Of a stretch of DNA of 64,000 nt, positions 1 to 10,630 are shown piece by piece. Position 1 is the stretch's first letter, and the number at the start of each line of letters is the position of its first letter. This DNA comes from VAZQ01 sp963816745 (GTDB lineage Bacteria > Pseudomonadota > Alphaproteobacteria > Rhizobiales > Xanthobacteraceae), in NCBI GenBank assembly GCA_963816745.1, contig CAWFLQ010000004.1:62001-126000 (forward strand), given 5' to 3'. Under the pieces are notes generated by a model. The model had not been told where the DNA came from, ran no database searches, and was given only the letters and a program-made list of their open reading frames with translations. The translations under genes were made by a program, and so were the position numbers.

Positions 1-129
1 GAGATAGATCAAGAACCACGTCTTACTGTCGCGGGAGCCCATGAGCTCGATTACCACGACGATGCCGGACACGAGCTGCACCAGGCTCAGTGCCGTGTGA
101 AACAATGTGAACGCCGCCAAACCGGACAT
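1..129 (-). CDS. Partial small membrane protein, N-terminal 43 residues
   Basis: The ATG at 129 opens a frame that runs off the left edge of the window. The 43 visible residues begin MSGLAAFTLFHTAL and continue through a hydrophobic stretch (about residues 6-28) ending in VVVIELMGSRDSK, followed by a second hydrophobic start (WFLIYL). That is the pattern of a small multi-pass inner-membrane protein. It lies 9 bases after the cupin stop on the same strand, so it is probably the last visible gene of the long iclR-led operon. I do not recognise the family. Confidence 0.5.
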   Translation of the reverse strand, partial: MSGLAAFTLFHTALSLVQLVSGIVVVIELMGSRDSKTWFLIYL

Positions 130-138
130 GTGACACCC

Positions 139-489
139 TCACCCCTTTTTCGGCCCCGGCGCATATTCCTCCCGCAACGGCGTGAAGATGTCCAGATTGA
201 GCACGGGCTCGTTGCCCACCACCTCGCCCCAGTGCTCGACGTTGGGCGGAATATGCAGCAGCCCGCCGGGACCGAGCAGGTGGCTCTCGCCGTTCATGTG
301 GAAGCGGATCTGCCCGGCGAGGATGTACACGATCTGCTCGTAGGTGTGGCTGTGCGGCCGCGGCTCGTGCTTGGGCATCAGCCGGTGCAGCGCCACCGTC
401 GCACCTTCGCCGGAGAAGGCCTTGCGCTCGACGCCCTGGCGCACCGGCGTCCAGGGAATGGCGCTCCAGTCGATCTTGTGTGCGTCCAT
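139..489 (-). CDS. Small cupin-domain protein
   Basis: This 116-residue single-domain cupin is intact. Motif 1 is visible as PHSHTYEQIVYILAG (about residues 45-59), with two His and one Glu that would bind a metal. Motif 2 lies in LHIPPNVEHWGEV (about 78-90), with a further His. Proteins of this size are either metal-dependent dioxygenases or isomerases, or small-molecule-binding accessory proteins; the sequence does not decide. It starts 21 bases after the livH stop at the distal end of the transport and hydantoinase operon, which suggests action on the imported substrate or a breakdown product. Confidence 0.8.
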   Translation of the reverse strand: MDAHKIDWSAIPWTPVRQGVERKAFSGEGATVALHRLMPKHEPRPHSHTYEQIVYILAGQIRFHMNGESHLLGPGGLLHIPPNVEHWGEVVGNEPVLNLDIFTPLREEYAPGPKKG

Positions 490-510
490 GGCGGTCTCCT
501 TTGCGATTGC

Positions 511-1389
511 CTATTTGGCTTCCCCGAGAATGCCTCCGGGGCGAATGAATAGAAAGAGGAGCAGGACCGACAGCGCCGCCACGTTCTTGAGGCCGGCACC
601 GAAGGCGACGATGGCGATCGCCTGCGCCAATCCCAGCATGATGCCGCCGACGAAGGCGCCGAGCGGCCGGCCGAAGCCGCCGACGATGGCCGCGATGAAG
701 CCGGATATGGCGAACGGCACGCCGACATTGAAGGCGGTGTATTGGGTGGGCGTGATCAGCACCCCGGCAATGGCGCCGAGCGCCGCGCTCAACGCAAACG
801 ACAGCGCCAGCATGCGCGAGACCGGGATGCCTTGCAGCGCCGCGGCTTCCCGGTTGATCGCGCAGGCGCGCATGGCTTTGCCGGTTCGGGTCCGCTTGAA
901 GAAGAGGTCGAGCAGAAAGATCAGGAGGAGCGAGAGCGCGACGATCCAGAGGAACTGGAAGCTGATCGCGATCCCGCCGAGCTTCAGCGGCGGCAGGTCC
1001 GTGAGCGGAGGCAGCGATTTCGGCTGGTCGCCCGCGCCGATCAGGGTCAAACGCTCGACCACGATCTGCACGGCGAGGGTCGCGAGGATCATGACGAACA
1101 TGGTGGCGTGGCGGTCCCACAGCGGGCGCACGACCAGCCGGTCGATCACGACGCCCAATGCGGCCACGACCGCGATCGCGAGCAGGGCGGCGAGGAGCAG
1201 GTGGAGCCCAAGCTGATGGAAAGCGACATAGGTGAGCATGCCGCCGAGCATCACGAAGGCGCCCTGGGCGAAATTCACGATGCCGCTGGCATTGTAGATG
1301 ACGCAGAAGCCGATGCCGATCAGCCCATAGATGCAGCCGACACCGATGCCGCTGAGCGCGATCTGCGGCAGATAGGAAAAGTCAGGCAC
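511..1389 (-). CDS. livH: Branched-chain-type ABC transporter permease LivH
   Basis: This is an intact 292-residue inner-membrane permease of the LivH/HAAT family. It has the typical N-terminus (LSGIGVGCIYGLIGIGFCVI, about 13-32) followed by the NFAQGAFVMLGG signature and about eight hydrophobic segments; the C-terminus FIRPGGILGEAK is characteristic. It pairs with LivM to form the channel and is driven by LivG and LivF. The start overlaps the livG end by eight bases, so the two are translationally coupled. The hydantoinase genes in the same operon suggest an amide or cyclic amino-acid-like substrate rather than leucine. Confidence 0.92.
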   Translation of the reverse strand: MPDFSYLPQIALSGIGVGCIYGLIGIGFCVIYNASGIVNFAQGAFVMLGGMLTYVAFHQLGLHLLLAALLAIAVVAALGVVIDRLVVRPLWDRHATMFVMILATLAVQIVVERLTLIGAGDQPKSLPPLTDLPPLKLGGIAISFQFLWIVALSLLLIFLLDLFFKRTRTGKAMRACAINREAAALQGIPVSRMLALSFALSAALGAIAGVLITPTQYTAFNVGVPFAISGFIAAIVGGFGRPLGAFVGGIMLGLAQAIAIVAFGAGLKNVAALSVLLLFLFIRPGGILGEAK

Positions 1390-2155
1390 GCGCCGCCTCC
1401 GTCGTTCCGAGATAGGCCGCGATGACGGCGGGATTTTCGCGCACGCTCGCCGGCGCGCCTTCTGCGATCTTCCGGCCGAAATCGAGCACCGCGACCGTGT
1501 CCGCGGTGCTCATCACCAGGTTCATGTCGTGCTCGATCAGCAGCACGGTGGTGCCTTGCGTCACGATGTTGCGGATGGTCGCCGAGAGCAGTTTCGACTC
1601 CTGGGAATTCAGCCCGGCCGCCGGCTCGTCGAGGAGGAGGAGCTTCGGCTTCGCGGCCAGTGCGCGGGCGATTTCCAGCAGCCGCTGCTGGCCATAAGGC
1701 AAGGCCGAGGCCGGCAGGTCGCCATGTTCCTCGAGGCCGACGAAGGCCAGAAGCTCGCGTGCGGTCGCCTCGACCTGCGCCTCGGCTTGGCGTGCGCTCG
1801 GCGGGCGGACGAGAGCGGTGACGAAGCCGCCGCGCGTCTGCAGATGACAGCCGACCTTGACGTTCTCGACCGCGGTCAGGTCGCGGAACAATTGCACGAG
1901 CTGAAAGGTGCGGACGAGACCGTGCGCCGCGATTTTCTCCGGCGGCGTGCCTGTGATGTTCTCGCCCGCGAAAATGACCCGGCCTTCGTCCGGCGTCTGG
2001 AAGCCGGAGATGATGTGGAACAGCGTGGTCTTGCCCGCGCCGTTCGGGCCGATGATGGCGGTGACGCCGCCTTGCTCCACGGTGAGGTCGACCGCGTCTA
2101 CAGCGACCAGACCGCCGAACTTTCGCGTTACCCGTTCAAGCGCAAGCAGGGTCAT
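1382..2155 (-). CDS. livG: Branched-chain-type ABC transporter ATP-binding protein LivG
   Basis: This 257-residue ATPase is intact. Walker A is GPNGAGKTT (about residues 36-44), Walker B is LLLLDEPAAGLN, and the H-loop is in LLIEHDMNLVM. The signature loop reads LPYGQQRLLEIARAL, the LivG-type variant. It would power substrate import together with LivF. The start shares an ATGA overlap with the livM stop at 2152-2155. Among the four conserved transporter genes this one and livH are free of frameshifts. Confidence 0.93.
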   Translation of the reverse strand: MTLLALERVTRKFGGLVAVDAVDLTVEQGGVTAIIGPNGAGKTTLFHIISGFQTPDEGRVIFAGENITGTPPEKIAAHGLVRTFQLVQLFRDLTAVENVKVGCHLQTRGGFVTALVRPPSARQAEAQVEATARELLAFVGLEEHGDLPASALPYGQQRLLEIARALAAKPKLLLLDEPAAGLNSQESKLLSATIRNIVTQGTTVLLIEHDMNLVMSTADTVAVLDFGRKIAEGAPASVRENPAVIAAYLGTTEAARA

Positions 2156-3093
2156 GATCGTTTACTCCGAGGGAACAAGTCGCCGAGCGCGGCGAGACCC
2201 TTGGGCGCGTAGATCAGAAGGAGGATCAGGCCGGCGCCATAGGCGAGGTCCTGATAGTCCTTGAGCGCGCGGAACGTTTCCGGCAGCAGGCTGATGATGA
2301 CCGCGCCGATGAGCGGACCGGCGGCGGTGCCGATGCCGCCGACATAGAGCATGGTGAAGGCGAGCACCACCATGTGCAGCCCGAAGACCTCGGGGCTGAC
2401 GAAGCCGACGACGTGCACGAACAGCGAGCCCGCCAGCGCCGCATAGGCGGCGGAGATGAGGAAAGCCATCAGCTTGTAGTGCGCGACGTCGATGCCGAGC
2501 GCGCGGGCGGCGTCCTCGCTGCCCGCGATCGCCACGAGGGCGCGGCCGAAGCGCGACGCGCGCAGCCGCATTGCACTCCAGATGGCGAGAGCGACCATCA
2601 GCGCCAGGAACGCAAGCTGTGCGCGATCGGAGACGATCTCGAAGCGGCCGATGCCGAGCGGCGGGATGCCGGACAGTCCCATATAGCCGCCGGTCACCGC
2701 CTGCCACTGCACCGCGATCTCGTAGACGATGAGCCCGATCGCGAGCGTCGCCATGGCGAGATAGTGGCCCTTGAGCCGCAACGTCGGATAGCCCACGATG
2801 AGCGCGAGACAGAGCGCGCAGTGCCATGCCGGCGGCGAAGCCCCCGAGCGGCGGCCAGCCATACGCCGAGGTCAGCACTGCCGAGCCGTAGCCGCCGAGC
2901 GCGGCGAAGGCGTTGTGCCCGAACGTGACTTGTCCGGCATAGCCCATGAACAGATTGAGGCCGGTGACGAAGACCGCGTAGATCAAGGCGAACGACATGA
3001 CCGTGACGAGATAGCCGCCGGCGATGAAGGCATAGGCGAGGATGCGCGAGCGCGATCGCCCACGGCAGCGCCGGCGCGAAAGTCCGCAGCCGA

Positions 3094-3810
<717 letters not shown>

Positions 3811-3814
<4 letters not shown>

Positions 3815-4943
3815 TGCGCGACTTTGACCTGACCGTTGATGATGGTCGCGACCAGCAGCGGGTTGACGGTGATGCCCTGGTGCACGTTGTCGGGCGACAT
3901 GTTGTAGACGCCGGTCGTGCCCTGGAAGCCGGTGATCATCTCGAGCTGGTCGCGGACCTGCGGTCCGTCGAAGGACTTGCCCTGCTCGATCGCCGCGGCG
4001 GTGAGCATGACGCCGTCCCAGCCGCGCGACGCCCAGTTCGGATCGCGGTCGCCGTGCTTGGCCTTCCACGGCCCAAGGAACTTGGCGATCTCGTTCTTGA
4101 GCGGGCTGTCGGGGAGCGCGTCGTAGACCTGCGACGGCGAGGCGACGAAGAAGAACTTGTCGCCGAGCACCTCCGCGACCGGGCGGAACACCGCGAGATC
4201 CTCGAGGCTAGTGAGCATCAGCATGTCGAGACCGAGCTGCTTGATGTTCTTGGCCGCGGTCAGCGTCGTGCCGCCGAGCCCGATCTTGAGGATCGCGCGC
4301 GCGCCGGCCGCGTTCATCTTGCTGATCTGGACGCTGAGGTCGGCATCGTCCTGCTTGTACTGCTCGATGCCGACGACCTCGATCCCATAGGTCGGCGCGA
4401 GCTTCTCGGCCGCCGCCTTCTGCAGCCCCGCATAGGGCGTCGGGATCGTGCAGCACGCCGATCTTCTTGATCTGCGTCTTGTCCTTGAGATATTCGAGCC
4501 GCTTCTCCACTTCGATGCCGGCCGGCGGCAGCGTGCTGAACGCCCATTTCACTTGGTCGGGCTGCTGCGGCAGGATCGAGCAGAGCACCATCGGGATTTG
4601 TGCGCGCACGACGATGCGGCGCGGCGGCGAAATTTCCGGCCGAGACGCAGCCGCTGATGAAGACGTTGACGTTGTCCGAGCTGATCATCTTGCGATAGAC
4701 GGTCACCGCCTCCTGCGGCTCGGAGCGGTTGTCCTCGGCCACCACCGTGAGCTTGCGGCCCATCACGCCGCCTTTGGCGTTGAGGGTCGCCGCCGCGACC
4801 TCGACGCCGTCGCGCCAGGCGCGATCGACGGTCGCGGCGTAGCCGGTCAGGCCGGCCGAGATGCCGATCTTGTAGTCTTGTGCGCCTGCCGGCGCCGCCA
4901 CCAGGGCGATCGCCGCGGATAAGATTGGCAGCTTGCAACGCAT
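3811..4943 (-). CDS. ABC transporter substrate-binding protein, LivK/Peripla_BP_6 type, two frameshifts
   Basis: The ATG at 4943 starts a secreted protein: MRCKLPILSAAIALVAAPAG is a signal peptide with cleavage expected after PAGAQ. The mature part begins DYKIGISAGLTGYAATVDR, typical of Leu/Ile/Val- or amide-type receptors. The frame changes near 4625 and again near 4445, and the C-terminal segment (KIGLGGTTLTAAKNIKQLG to NGQVKVAQ) ends at 3811. Restored length is about 375 residues, normal for the family. It is the periplasmic receptor of the adjacent LivFMGH transporter and sits directly after hyuB, so its ligand is probably the hydantoinase substrate. Confidence 0.85.
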
Positions 4944-4972
4944 TGGACTTCCTCCCTTGTTCAGCCTTTTTC

Positions 4973-6532
4973 CTAACCTTTGGGCGGCGGGCCGTAGCCG
5001 CCGCCGCCCGGCGTTTCGAGCAGCACGACGTCGTCGGGCGCGAGCGTGAGCTTTTGCGCTTCGCTCACCGGCTTGCCGTTCACCAGAAAGCGCCCGGCCG
5101 CGCCCGCGCCGCCGCCGCCGAGGCCCTCGGGCCCGTGGTCGAGCCGGCTCGGCACTGCATTGAGCAGCCACGGGTCTTTCGGTCTGCATGCGGAACTGGA
5201 TGATCTGGCCTTCGCCGCCGGGCGACCGGCCGGCGCCGCCGGAGCCGGGCCGCAGTTCCTTGCGGTCGAAGATGATCGGCATGACCGCTTCGAGAATCTC
5301 GACCGGCACCGCCGCCACGCCGGTCGGATAGCAGGTCGCGCTCGGCCCCGGCTTGGTCGCGCGCGCGCCCATGCCGCCGGAATAGTTGAACATCGAGGAG
5401 GTGAAGGGCTCGCCGTCTTCGCGCCGTCCCTGGATCTGCATCGTCCACACCGCGCCGGAGCCCTCGGCGATGCACGCGCTCCGGCATCACCTGTAGAGCG
5501 CCTTGAGGATCGGCATCGGCACGTACATGCCGACCACGTGGCGCGCATTCACCGGCGCCGGATAGCTGCAGTTCACGATCGAGCCCTGCGGCGCGCGTCA
5601 CCTTGATCGGCGCCAGGCTGCCGGTGTTGTTCGGCAGGTCGGGATTGAGGCAGCTGCGCACCGCGAAGGTCGAATAGGCGTGGGTGTAGTTGAGCACGAC
5701 GTTGATGCCGGTCGAGGTCTGCGGCGAGCTGCCGGCGAAATCGACCGTGATCTCGCCTTCGTCGGGATCGATGGTCACGGCGGCCTTGAGCGTGATGATC
5801 TCGCCGCCGGGAACGTCGAAGCTGCTCTCGCCTTGATAGGTGCCGGCCTTGAGCTTGCGGATCGCCGACGCGCGTCGCCGCCTCGGAGCGGCGGATGATC
5901 TCGTCCGACAGCTGCTCGATGTCGGTGAGGCCGTAGCGCCGGCACATGCCGATCAGCCGGTCGCTGGCGGCGCGCCCGCTCGACACCTGCGCGGCGAGGT
6001 CGCCGAACACGCGCGTCGGGCGTGCGCACGTTGGAGCGGATCATCGCGTGCAGGACCTCGCTCGGCTCGCCGCGCTCGTAGAGCTTGAGCGGCGGAATCC
6101 ACAGGCCTTCCTCGTGCACGTCGCGTGCGCCGGCGCCGATGCCGTAGCCGCCGATATCGGTGTGATGGATGGTCGAGCCGATATAGGCGATGACCCGGTC
6201 GCCGTCGAAGATCGGCGTCAGCACCGTGATGTCGAAGAAATGCCCGGCCGACAGCCAGGGATCGTTGGTGATCAGCACGTCGCCGGGCACGATGCGGTTG
6301 TCGAAGCCGCGCGACCAGGTGAGCGCCGGCGAACGCGAGCGAGTTGATGTGGCCGGGCGTGCCGGTATTGGCCTGCGCCACCATGCGCCCGCGCCGATCG
6401 AACAGCGCGCACCGCGAGGTCGCCGGCCTCGCGCACGATCGGGCTGAAGGCGATGCGCTGCAGCGCCTTGGCGCGCTCGTCGACGATGCCGATCAGGTTG
6501 GACCAGAGGATTTCGAGCTCGATACCGTCCAT
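4973..6532 (-). CDS. hyuB: Hydantoinase B/oxoprolinase family protein (HyuB), several frameshifts
   Basis: The start at 6532 (MDGIELEILWSNLIGIVDER) lies five bases after the hyuA stop. The family features are spread over several frames: ALQRIAFSPIVREAGDLA, AYIGSTIHHTDIGGYG near 6170, GSLAPIKVTRAA near 5600, and the glycine-rich C-terminus LETPGGGGYGPPPKG. At least six frame changes are needed to join them (near 6425, 6330, 6020, 5870, 5585 and 5175). Restored length is about 519 residues, normal for HyuB. With HyuA it would form an ATP-dependent ring-opening hydrolase or a related carboxylase, as in 5-oxoprolinase, N-methylhydantoinase or acetophenone carboxylase. The substrate is not readable from sequence. 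Confidence 0.83.
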
Positions 6533-6537
6533 GACGA

Positions 6538-8609
6538 TCAATCTTTCCGGGCGATGATGCAGCCGACCTGGTCGATCGTCGCCGACCAGCCCGGCGGGAT
6601 CGCGGTGGTGGTCTCGCGCTCCTCGATGATCGCGGGGCCGGCGATGGTCTGCCCGGCCGCGAGCGACTTGCGGTCGTAGACCGGCGTCTCGGCACCTTCG
6701 CTCCAGGCATGAACGGGCCGCGACGTGCGGACGTGGCCGGGCGTGTCGGGGAGCACGGTGGCGCGGCTGAACGGGATGATCGGACCGCGCGCGGTGACGC
6801 GCCAGGTCACCAGCTCGATCGGAACGTGCGACGGGTTGACGCCGTAGAGCTTGCGGTAGGCCTCCTCGAACGTGCTCACGATCCGCGCTGCGTCGCGGTG
6901 CTGCCGCGGATCGGCGTCGAAGGCGACGGTGAGCTCGCTCTGCTGGCCGAAGTAGCGCAGGTCGGCGCCGAAAATGAGCTTGATGCTGTCGTCGCTGCAG
7001 CCGGCTTCGACGAGCGCGGCAGACGCTTCGCGCACGAGCTCGCCGAGCAGCAGATCGACGCGGTCCCAGTCGAGATCGCCGAGCGCGCACGAGATCGCTG
7101 CGCACGAGATCGAGCCGCAGCGACGTCACCAGCGTGCCGAACGCCGACAGCACGCTCGGCTGCGGCGGGACGATCACGGACGAGCTCTGCAGCAGGCTCG
7201 CGACCTCGCAGGCATGAACCGGGCCGGCGCCGCCGAAGGCGAACAGCGGCATGCCGCGGTAGTCGACGCCGCGGTCGGTGGCGTGCGCGCGCGCCGCCGC
7301 CGCCATCGCCTCGGTGACGACGCGGAAGATGCCGCGCGCCGCCTGGCGTCGGGCGAAAGATCGAGCTCGCGCGGCGAGCGTCGCGATCGCCCGGTCGGCA
7401 GCGGCGCGATCGAGCTTCATGTCGCCGCCGAGAAAGTTGTCGGCGTCGAGCAGACCGAGCACGAGGTCGGCGTCGGTCACCGTCGGCTGCGTTCCGCCGC
7501 GGCCGTAGCAGGCGGGGCCGGGCGCGGAGCCGGCGCTCTGCGGGCCGACCTTGAGCAGCCCGAGCGCGTCGGCATGGGCGATGCTGCCGCCGCCGGCGCC
7601 GATCTCGATCATGTCGATGGACGGAATGGTGACCGGCAGGCCGCTGCCTTCCTTGAAGCGATAGCGGCGATCGACCTCGAACAGGCCGGTGATCAGCGGC
7701 TGGCGGTTCTCGATCAGGCAGGCCTTCGCGGTGGTGCCGCCCATGTCGAACGACATCAGCCGATCGATGCCGAGCACGTCGCAATAGTGGCAGGCGGCGA
7801 GCGCGCCGGCCGCCGGGCCGCTCTCGATCATGCGCACCGGGATTGCGCCCGGCGGTCTCGGCGCCGACCACGCCGCCGGAGCTGAGCATGATCAGCGGCG
7901 AGTTGGGGAAGCCTTCGCCCGCCAGCCGCTCGCTCAGGCGCCGCAGATAGGGCTGCGAGATCGGCATCGTGTAGGCGTTGACCGTGGCGGTCGATGCGCG
8001 CGGGAACTCGCGGATCTGCGGTGCGACATCCGAGGACAGCGTGATGAACAGGTCCGGGCATGAGCTCGCCGAGGCGCTGGCGACGAGCGCGCTCGTGGCT
8101 CGGGATTGGCGAAGCTGTTGAGGAAGCAGATCGCCACCGACTGCACGTTCTGCGCCTTCAGCTCCGCGGCCACGGCATCGAGCTGCGCCAGATCGGGCGC
8201 GGCGAGCACGCTGCCGTCGGCGCGGGTGCGCTCCGCGATCCCGAAGGTCAGCGTCCGGCGGCACCAGCGGCTCCGGAAATTCGATCTGCGGATCGTACAT
8301 CTCGTAACGATGCTCGTTGCGGATGCGGAGAATGTCGCGAAAGCCTTGCGTGACGAGGAGCGCGGTCGCCTGCCCCTTGCGCTCGATCAGCGCATTGGTC
8401 ACCACGGTGGTGGCGTGCACGACGACCCCGTCGATCTCGCGCGGCGCAAGTCCCGCGGACGCGAGCACGGCGTGAACGCCGGTGAAGAATCCCTCGATGA
8501 GGTCGTGCGGGGTGGTGAGCGTCTTGTCGACCGTCAGCCGGCCGGACGAGTGCCGCAGCACGATGTCCGTGAAGGTGCCGCCGATGTCGACCGCCAGCGA
8601 ATAGGTCAT
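6538..8609 (-). CDS. hyuA: Hydantoinase A/oxoprolinase family protein (HyuA), several frameshifts
   Basis: The start at 8609 gives MTYSLAVDIGGTFTDIVLRH, the ASKHA-type phosphate-binding motif of HyuA. Later segments carry GVVVHATTVVTNALIERKG, FLNSFANP, LFITLSSDVAPQIREF, RMIESGPAAGALAA, SFDMGGTTAKACL and the C-terminal IAGPAIIEERETTTAIPPGW. Frame changes lie near 8245, 8105, 8057, 7848 and 7095. Those at 8057 and 7848 are each repaired by deleting one C from a CCC run. Restored length is about 690 residues, right for the family. It is the ATP-using subunit working with HyuB and is encoded directly after iclR. Confidence 0.85.
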
Positions 8610-8613
8610 GAGC

Positions 8614-9513
8614 TCAAGGCCTCTGACGCGCTTTCTGTGACGACCCCGCATCCGTCGCGGTGCGGGAGCGCGGCAGGCTGTCGCCGGCATCGCCGTTGCG
8701 ATGCTTCCAGCCGAGCGCGCGCGAGATGCGCTGTGCCGCGCCGACGACGGCGTCGACCTGCGCGCGGCTCGGCTCCGGCGGGATGAATTGGGTCGCCCCG
8801 ACGATGGCAATGGACCCGATCATGCGCGCGGAATGGTCGAACACGGGGGCCGCGAGCGCATTGACGCCGTCGATGACCTCGCTCGCGGCCGTCGCCCAGC
8901 CGCGCCGTCGGACCTTGGCCAGCTCCTGCACGAAGATCGGAGTCCTGCAGGAGCGGGATCGCGTCAGGAGCTGCTCGATGGCGGCGCCGGAGGAGAAGGC
9001 GAGCCAGACCTTGCCGTGCGCGCTGGCGTCGAGCGCGAGCCGCGTACCCGGCCGCGTGCCGAACTCGATCACGGTGTGCCCCTGGATGAGATCCAGCACG
9101 ACGAGCGACTCCTGCACCATGCTGCAAATGGTCGCCGCCTGCTGCGTCTCATCGCGCAGCGCGATCAGCTCGTCGCGGGCGGCGCGCACGATGTCGAAGC
9201 GGCCGCGCGCCGCCTCGCCGAGCACGACCAGCTTGATGCCCACCTCGTAGTTGCCGGTGGCCGCGTCCTGGTGGACGAAGCCCTGATGCATCAGCGTCTG
9301 CAGATGACGATAGACCGTGGCCTTGGAAGCGGAGAACTCCTTGGCGATGGCGCCAAGCGACGCATTGTGGCTGCGGTGCGCGAGATGCTCGAGTATGCGC
9401 AACGCGAGCACGAGCGTGCCCGTGCCGGCGTTGCGGCGCAGCACCTCCTGCTTGCGCGAGTCGGCGACGGCCGTGTCGTGCGAGGGTGCAGCGTCGATGT
9501 CCAGGCGCTTCAT
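8614..9513 (-). CDS. IclR-family transcriptional regulator
   Basis: This 299-residue regulator is intact. The N-terminal winged helix (about 33-95) includes ILEHLAHRSHNASLGAIAKE and FSASKATVYRHLQTL. The C-terminal effector-binding domain has ALDASAHGKVWLAF and the late segment VNALAAPVFDHSARMIGSIA typical of IclR. It stops five bases before the hyuA start and heads the hydantoinase/transport operon, and it is divergent from the catabolic arm. Two pairs of IclR-like palindromes fill the intergenic region, and the nearest one ends 5 bases before its own ATG, so autoregulation plus control of the divergent operon is likely. Confidence 0.93.
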   Translation of the reverse strand: MKRLDIDAAPSHDTAVADSRKQEVLRRNAGTGTLVLALRILEHLAHRSHNASLGAIAKEFSASKATVYRHLQTLMHQGFVHQDAATGNYEVGIKLVVLGEAARGRFDIVRAARDELIALRDETQQAATICSMVQESLVVLDLIQGHTVIEFGTRPGTRLALDASAHGKVWLAFSSGAAIEQLLTRSRSCRTPIFVQELAKVRRRGWATAASEVIDGVNALAAPVFDHSARMIGSIAIVGATQFIPPEPSRAQVDAVVGAAQRISRALGWKHRNGDAGDSLPRSRTATDAGSSQKARQRP

Positions 9514-9517
9514 CTCA

Positions 9518-9552
9518 TTTCAAATATTGAAACGTGATTTTACTATTTGAAA
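9518..9552. promoter_or_regulatory. Pair of IclR-like palindromes next to the iclR start
   Basis: Site 1 (9518-9532) is TTTCAA-ATA-TTGAAA, a perfect inverted repeat with a three-base centre. Site 2 (9538-9552) is TTTTAC-TAT-TTGAAA, with the same 15-base geometry and one conserved half. The centres are 20 bases apart, two helical turns, so dimers could bind the same face. Site 1 lies 5 bases upstream of the iclR ATG and would block ribosome or polymerase access. IclR-family operators are commonly TTTC...GAAA palindromes; assignment to this regulator is by position and is an inference. Confidence 0.6.
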
Positions 9553-9594
9553 TGCACTTTTGCTGCCCGGGCGTCAAGCTTTCCTCACCCTGCA

Positions 9595-9629
9595 TTTCAT
9601 ATATCGAAATGGAGTTTCAATATACGAAT
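9595..9629. promoter_or_regulatory. Pair of IclR-like palindromes facing the catabolic arm
   Basis: Site 3 (9595-9609) reads TTTCAT-ATA-TCGAAA and site 4 (9615-9629) reads TTTCAA-TAT-ACGAAT. Both keep the 15-base geometry and three-base AT centre of the sites near iclR, and again the centres are 20 bases apart. They lie about 95 bases before the ATG of the plus-strand dienelactone hydrolase gene, where they could act as operator or activator sites for the divergent catabolic operon. Confidence 0.55.
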
Positions 9630-9724
9630 TGATTCTTTACAAGCCGCGCGGCAAGCGCGATGGTTGCAATCGCCCCCGATGCACACGGCGGCTCTGGCAT
9701 TACCGCAGCTCCTGGCATGATGCG

Positions 9725-10501
9725 ATGATCGAAAAGTTCGTCGTTATCGAGACGCCGGCCGGATGCATGGATGCGTTCGTTGCGCATCCGAACGGTGCGC
9801 CGCGCCCCGCCGTCGTCGTCCTCATGGATGCGTGGGGCCTGCGCGAGGAGCTGTTCGATGTCGCGCGATGGGTGGCAGATTCCGGCTACTACTGCATATT
9901 GCCGAATACCTACTACCGCCAGGGCAAGGTGCGGTTCGAGTACCGCAACGCGCGCGCCGAGATGTGCTCGATGAAGTCCCTGCCGTGGGGCGTTCAGGAA
10001 ACCGTGCGCGCCCAAAAGCAGGCGCTCACCGACCGGATGGTCGTCGACGACATGCAAGCCGTGCTCGATTTTCTCGTGCACGAGCCGGTGCGCTCCGGTG
10101 CCAAGGGAGTGCTCGGCTATTGCATGGGTGGGCGGCACGCACTCGTCGTCGCCGGACACTTTCCGGAAGAATTCCGTGCCACGGCGAGCCTGCACGGCAC
10201 GAACCTGGTGACCGATGGCGCGGATTCGCCGCACCGACTGGCGGATCGATTCCGCGGCGAGATGTATTGCGGTTTTGCGGAGCATGACCAGCTCGCACCG
10301 CCATCCACGATCTCGACGCTTGCGGATTCGCTCAGCCGCCGCAGCAACGTGCGCTATTATTCCGAGGTGCATCGCGACACCGAGCGCGGATATTCATTGC
10401 CGGACCGCGACGTCTACGACGAGTCGGCGACCAAGCAGGATTGGAAAAAAATATTCGCGATGCTGAAACGACAGCTTGCCCCGGCGATGGCCGGCGTGTG
10501 A
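9725..10501 (+). CDS. Dienelactone hydrolase family protein, probable catalytic His replaced
   Basis: This 258-residue alpha/beta hydrolase starts at the ATG at 9725 (MIEKFVVIETPAGCMDAFVA); the frame is open further upstream, but that part crosses the operator region. The nucleophile motif GYCMGG places Cys133, and FAEHD places the acid at Asp188. The family's catalytic His normally sits in an EHGF/EHGY motif before P-D-R; here the aligned segment is TERGYSLPDR, so Arg221 (codon CGC at 10385) stands where His is expected. It opens the plus-strand operon. It may be a true hydrolase with a sequence error or a non-catalytic relative. Confidence 0.82.
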   Translation: MIEKFVVIETPAGCMDAFVAHPNGAPRPAVVVLMDAWGLREELFDVARWVADSGYYCILPNTYYRQGKVRFEYRNARAEMCSMKSLPWGVQETVRAQKQALTDRMVVDDMQAVLDFLVHEPVRSGAKGVLGYCMGGRHALVVAGHFPEEFRATASLHGTNLVTDGADSPHRLADRFRGEMYCGFAEHDQLAPPSTISTLADSLSRRSNVRYYSEVHRDTERGYSLPDRDVYDESATKQDWKKIFAMLKRQLAPAMAGV

Positions 10502-10630
10502 ATTCCCGACTTCCTGCCCCCGTTGTTTCCAGACGAATAGAGAGGGCTCCGGCGCTCGGGTTGCCCATGGAAATCGTATGCGCGTACTATGGCAGGTACC
10601 GGCCCGTTGTCGTCTGGAAATGGGGATAAA

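Noticed and set aside
1529..2212. Long open frames on the plus strand over livG and many other minus-strand genes
   Set aside because: They are out-of-phase shadows produced by high third-position GC; they have no family motifs, ribosome-binding sites or plausible composition.
7085..7112. Two copies of GCGCACGAGATCG with a period of 15 bases in hyuA
   Set aside because: The translation (DLVRSDLVRA) fits the normal HyuA sequence around DLVRS, so it need not be a duplication.
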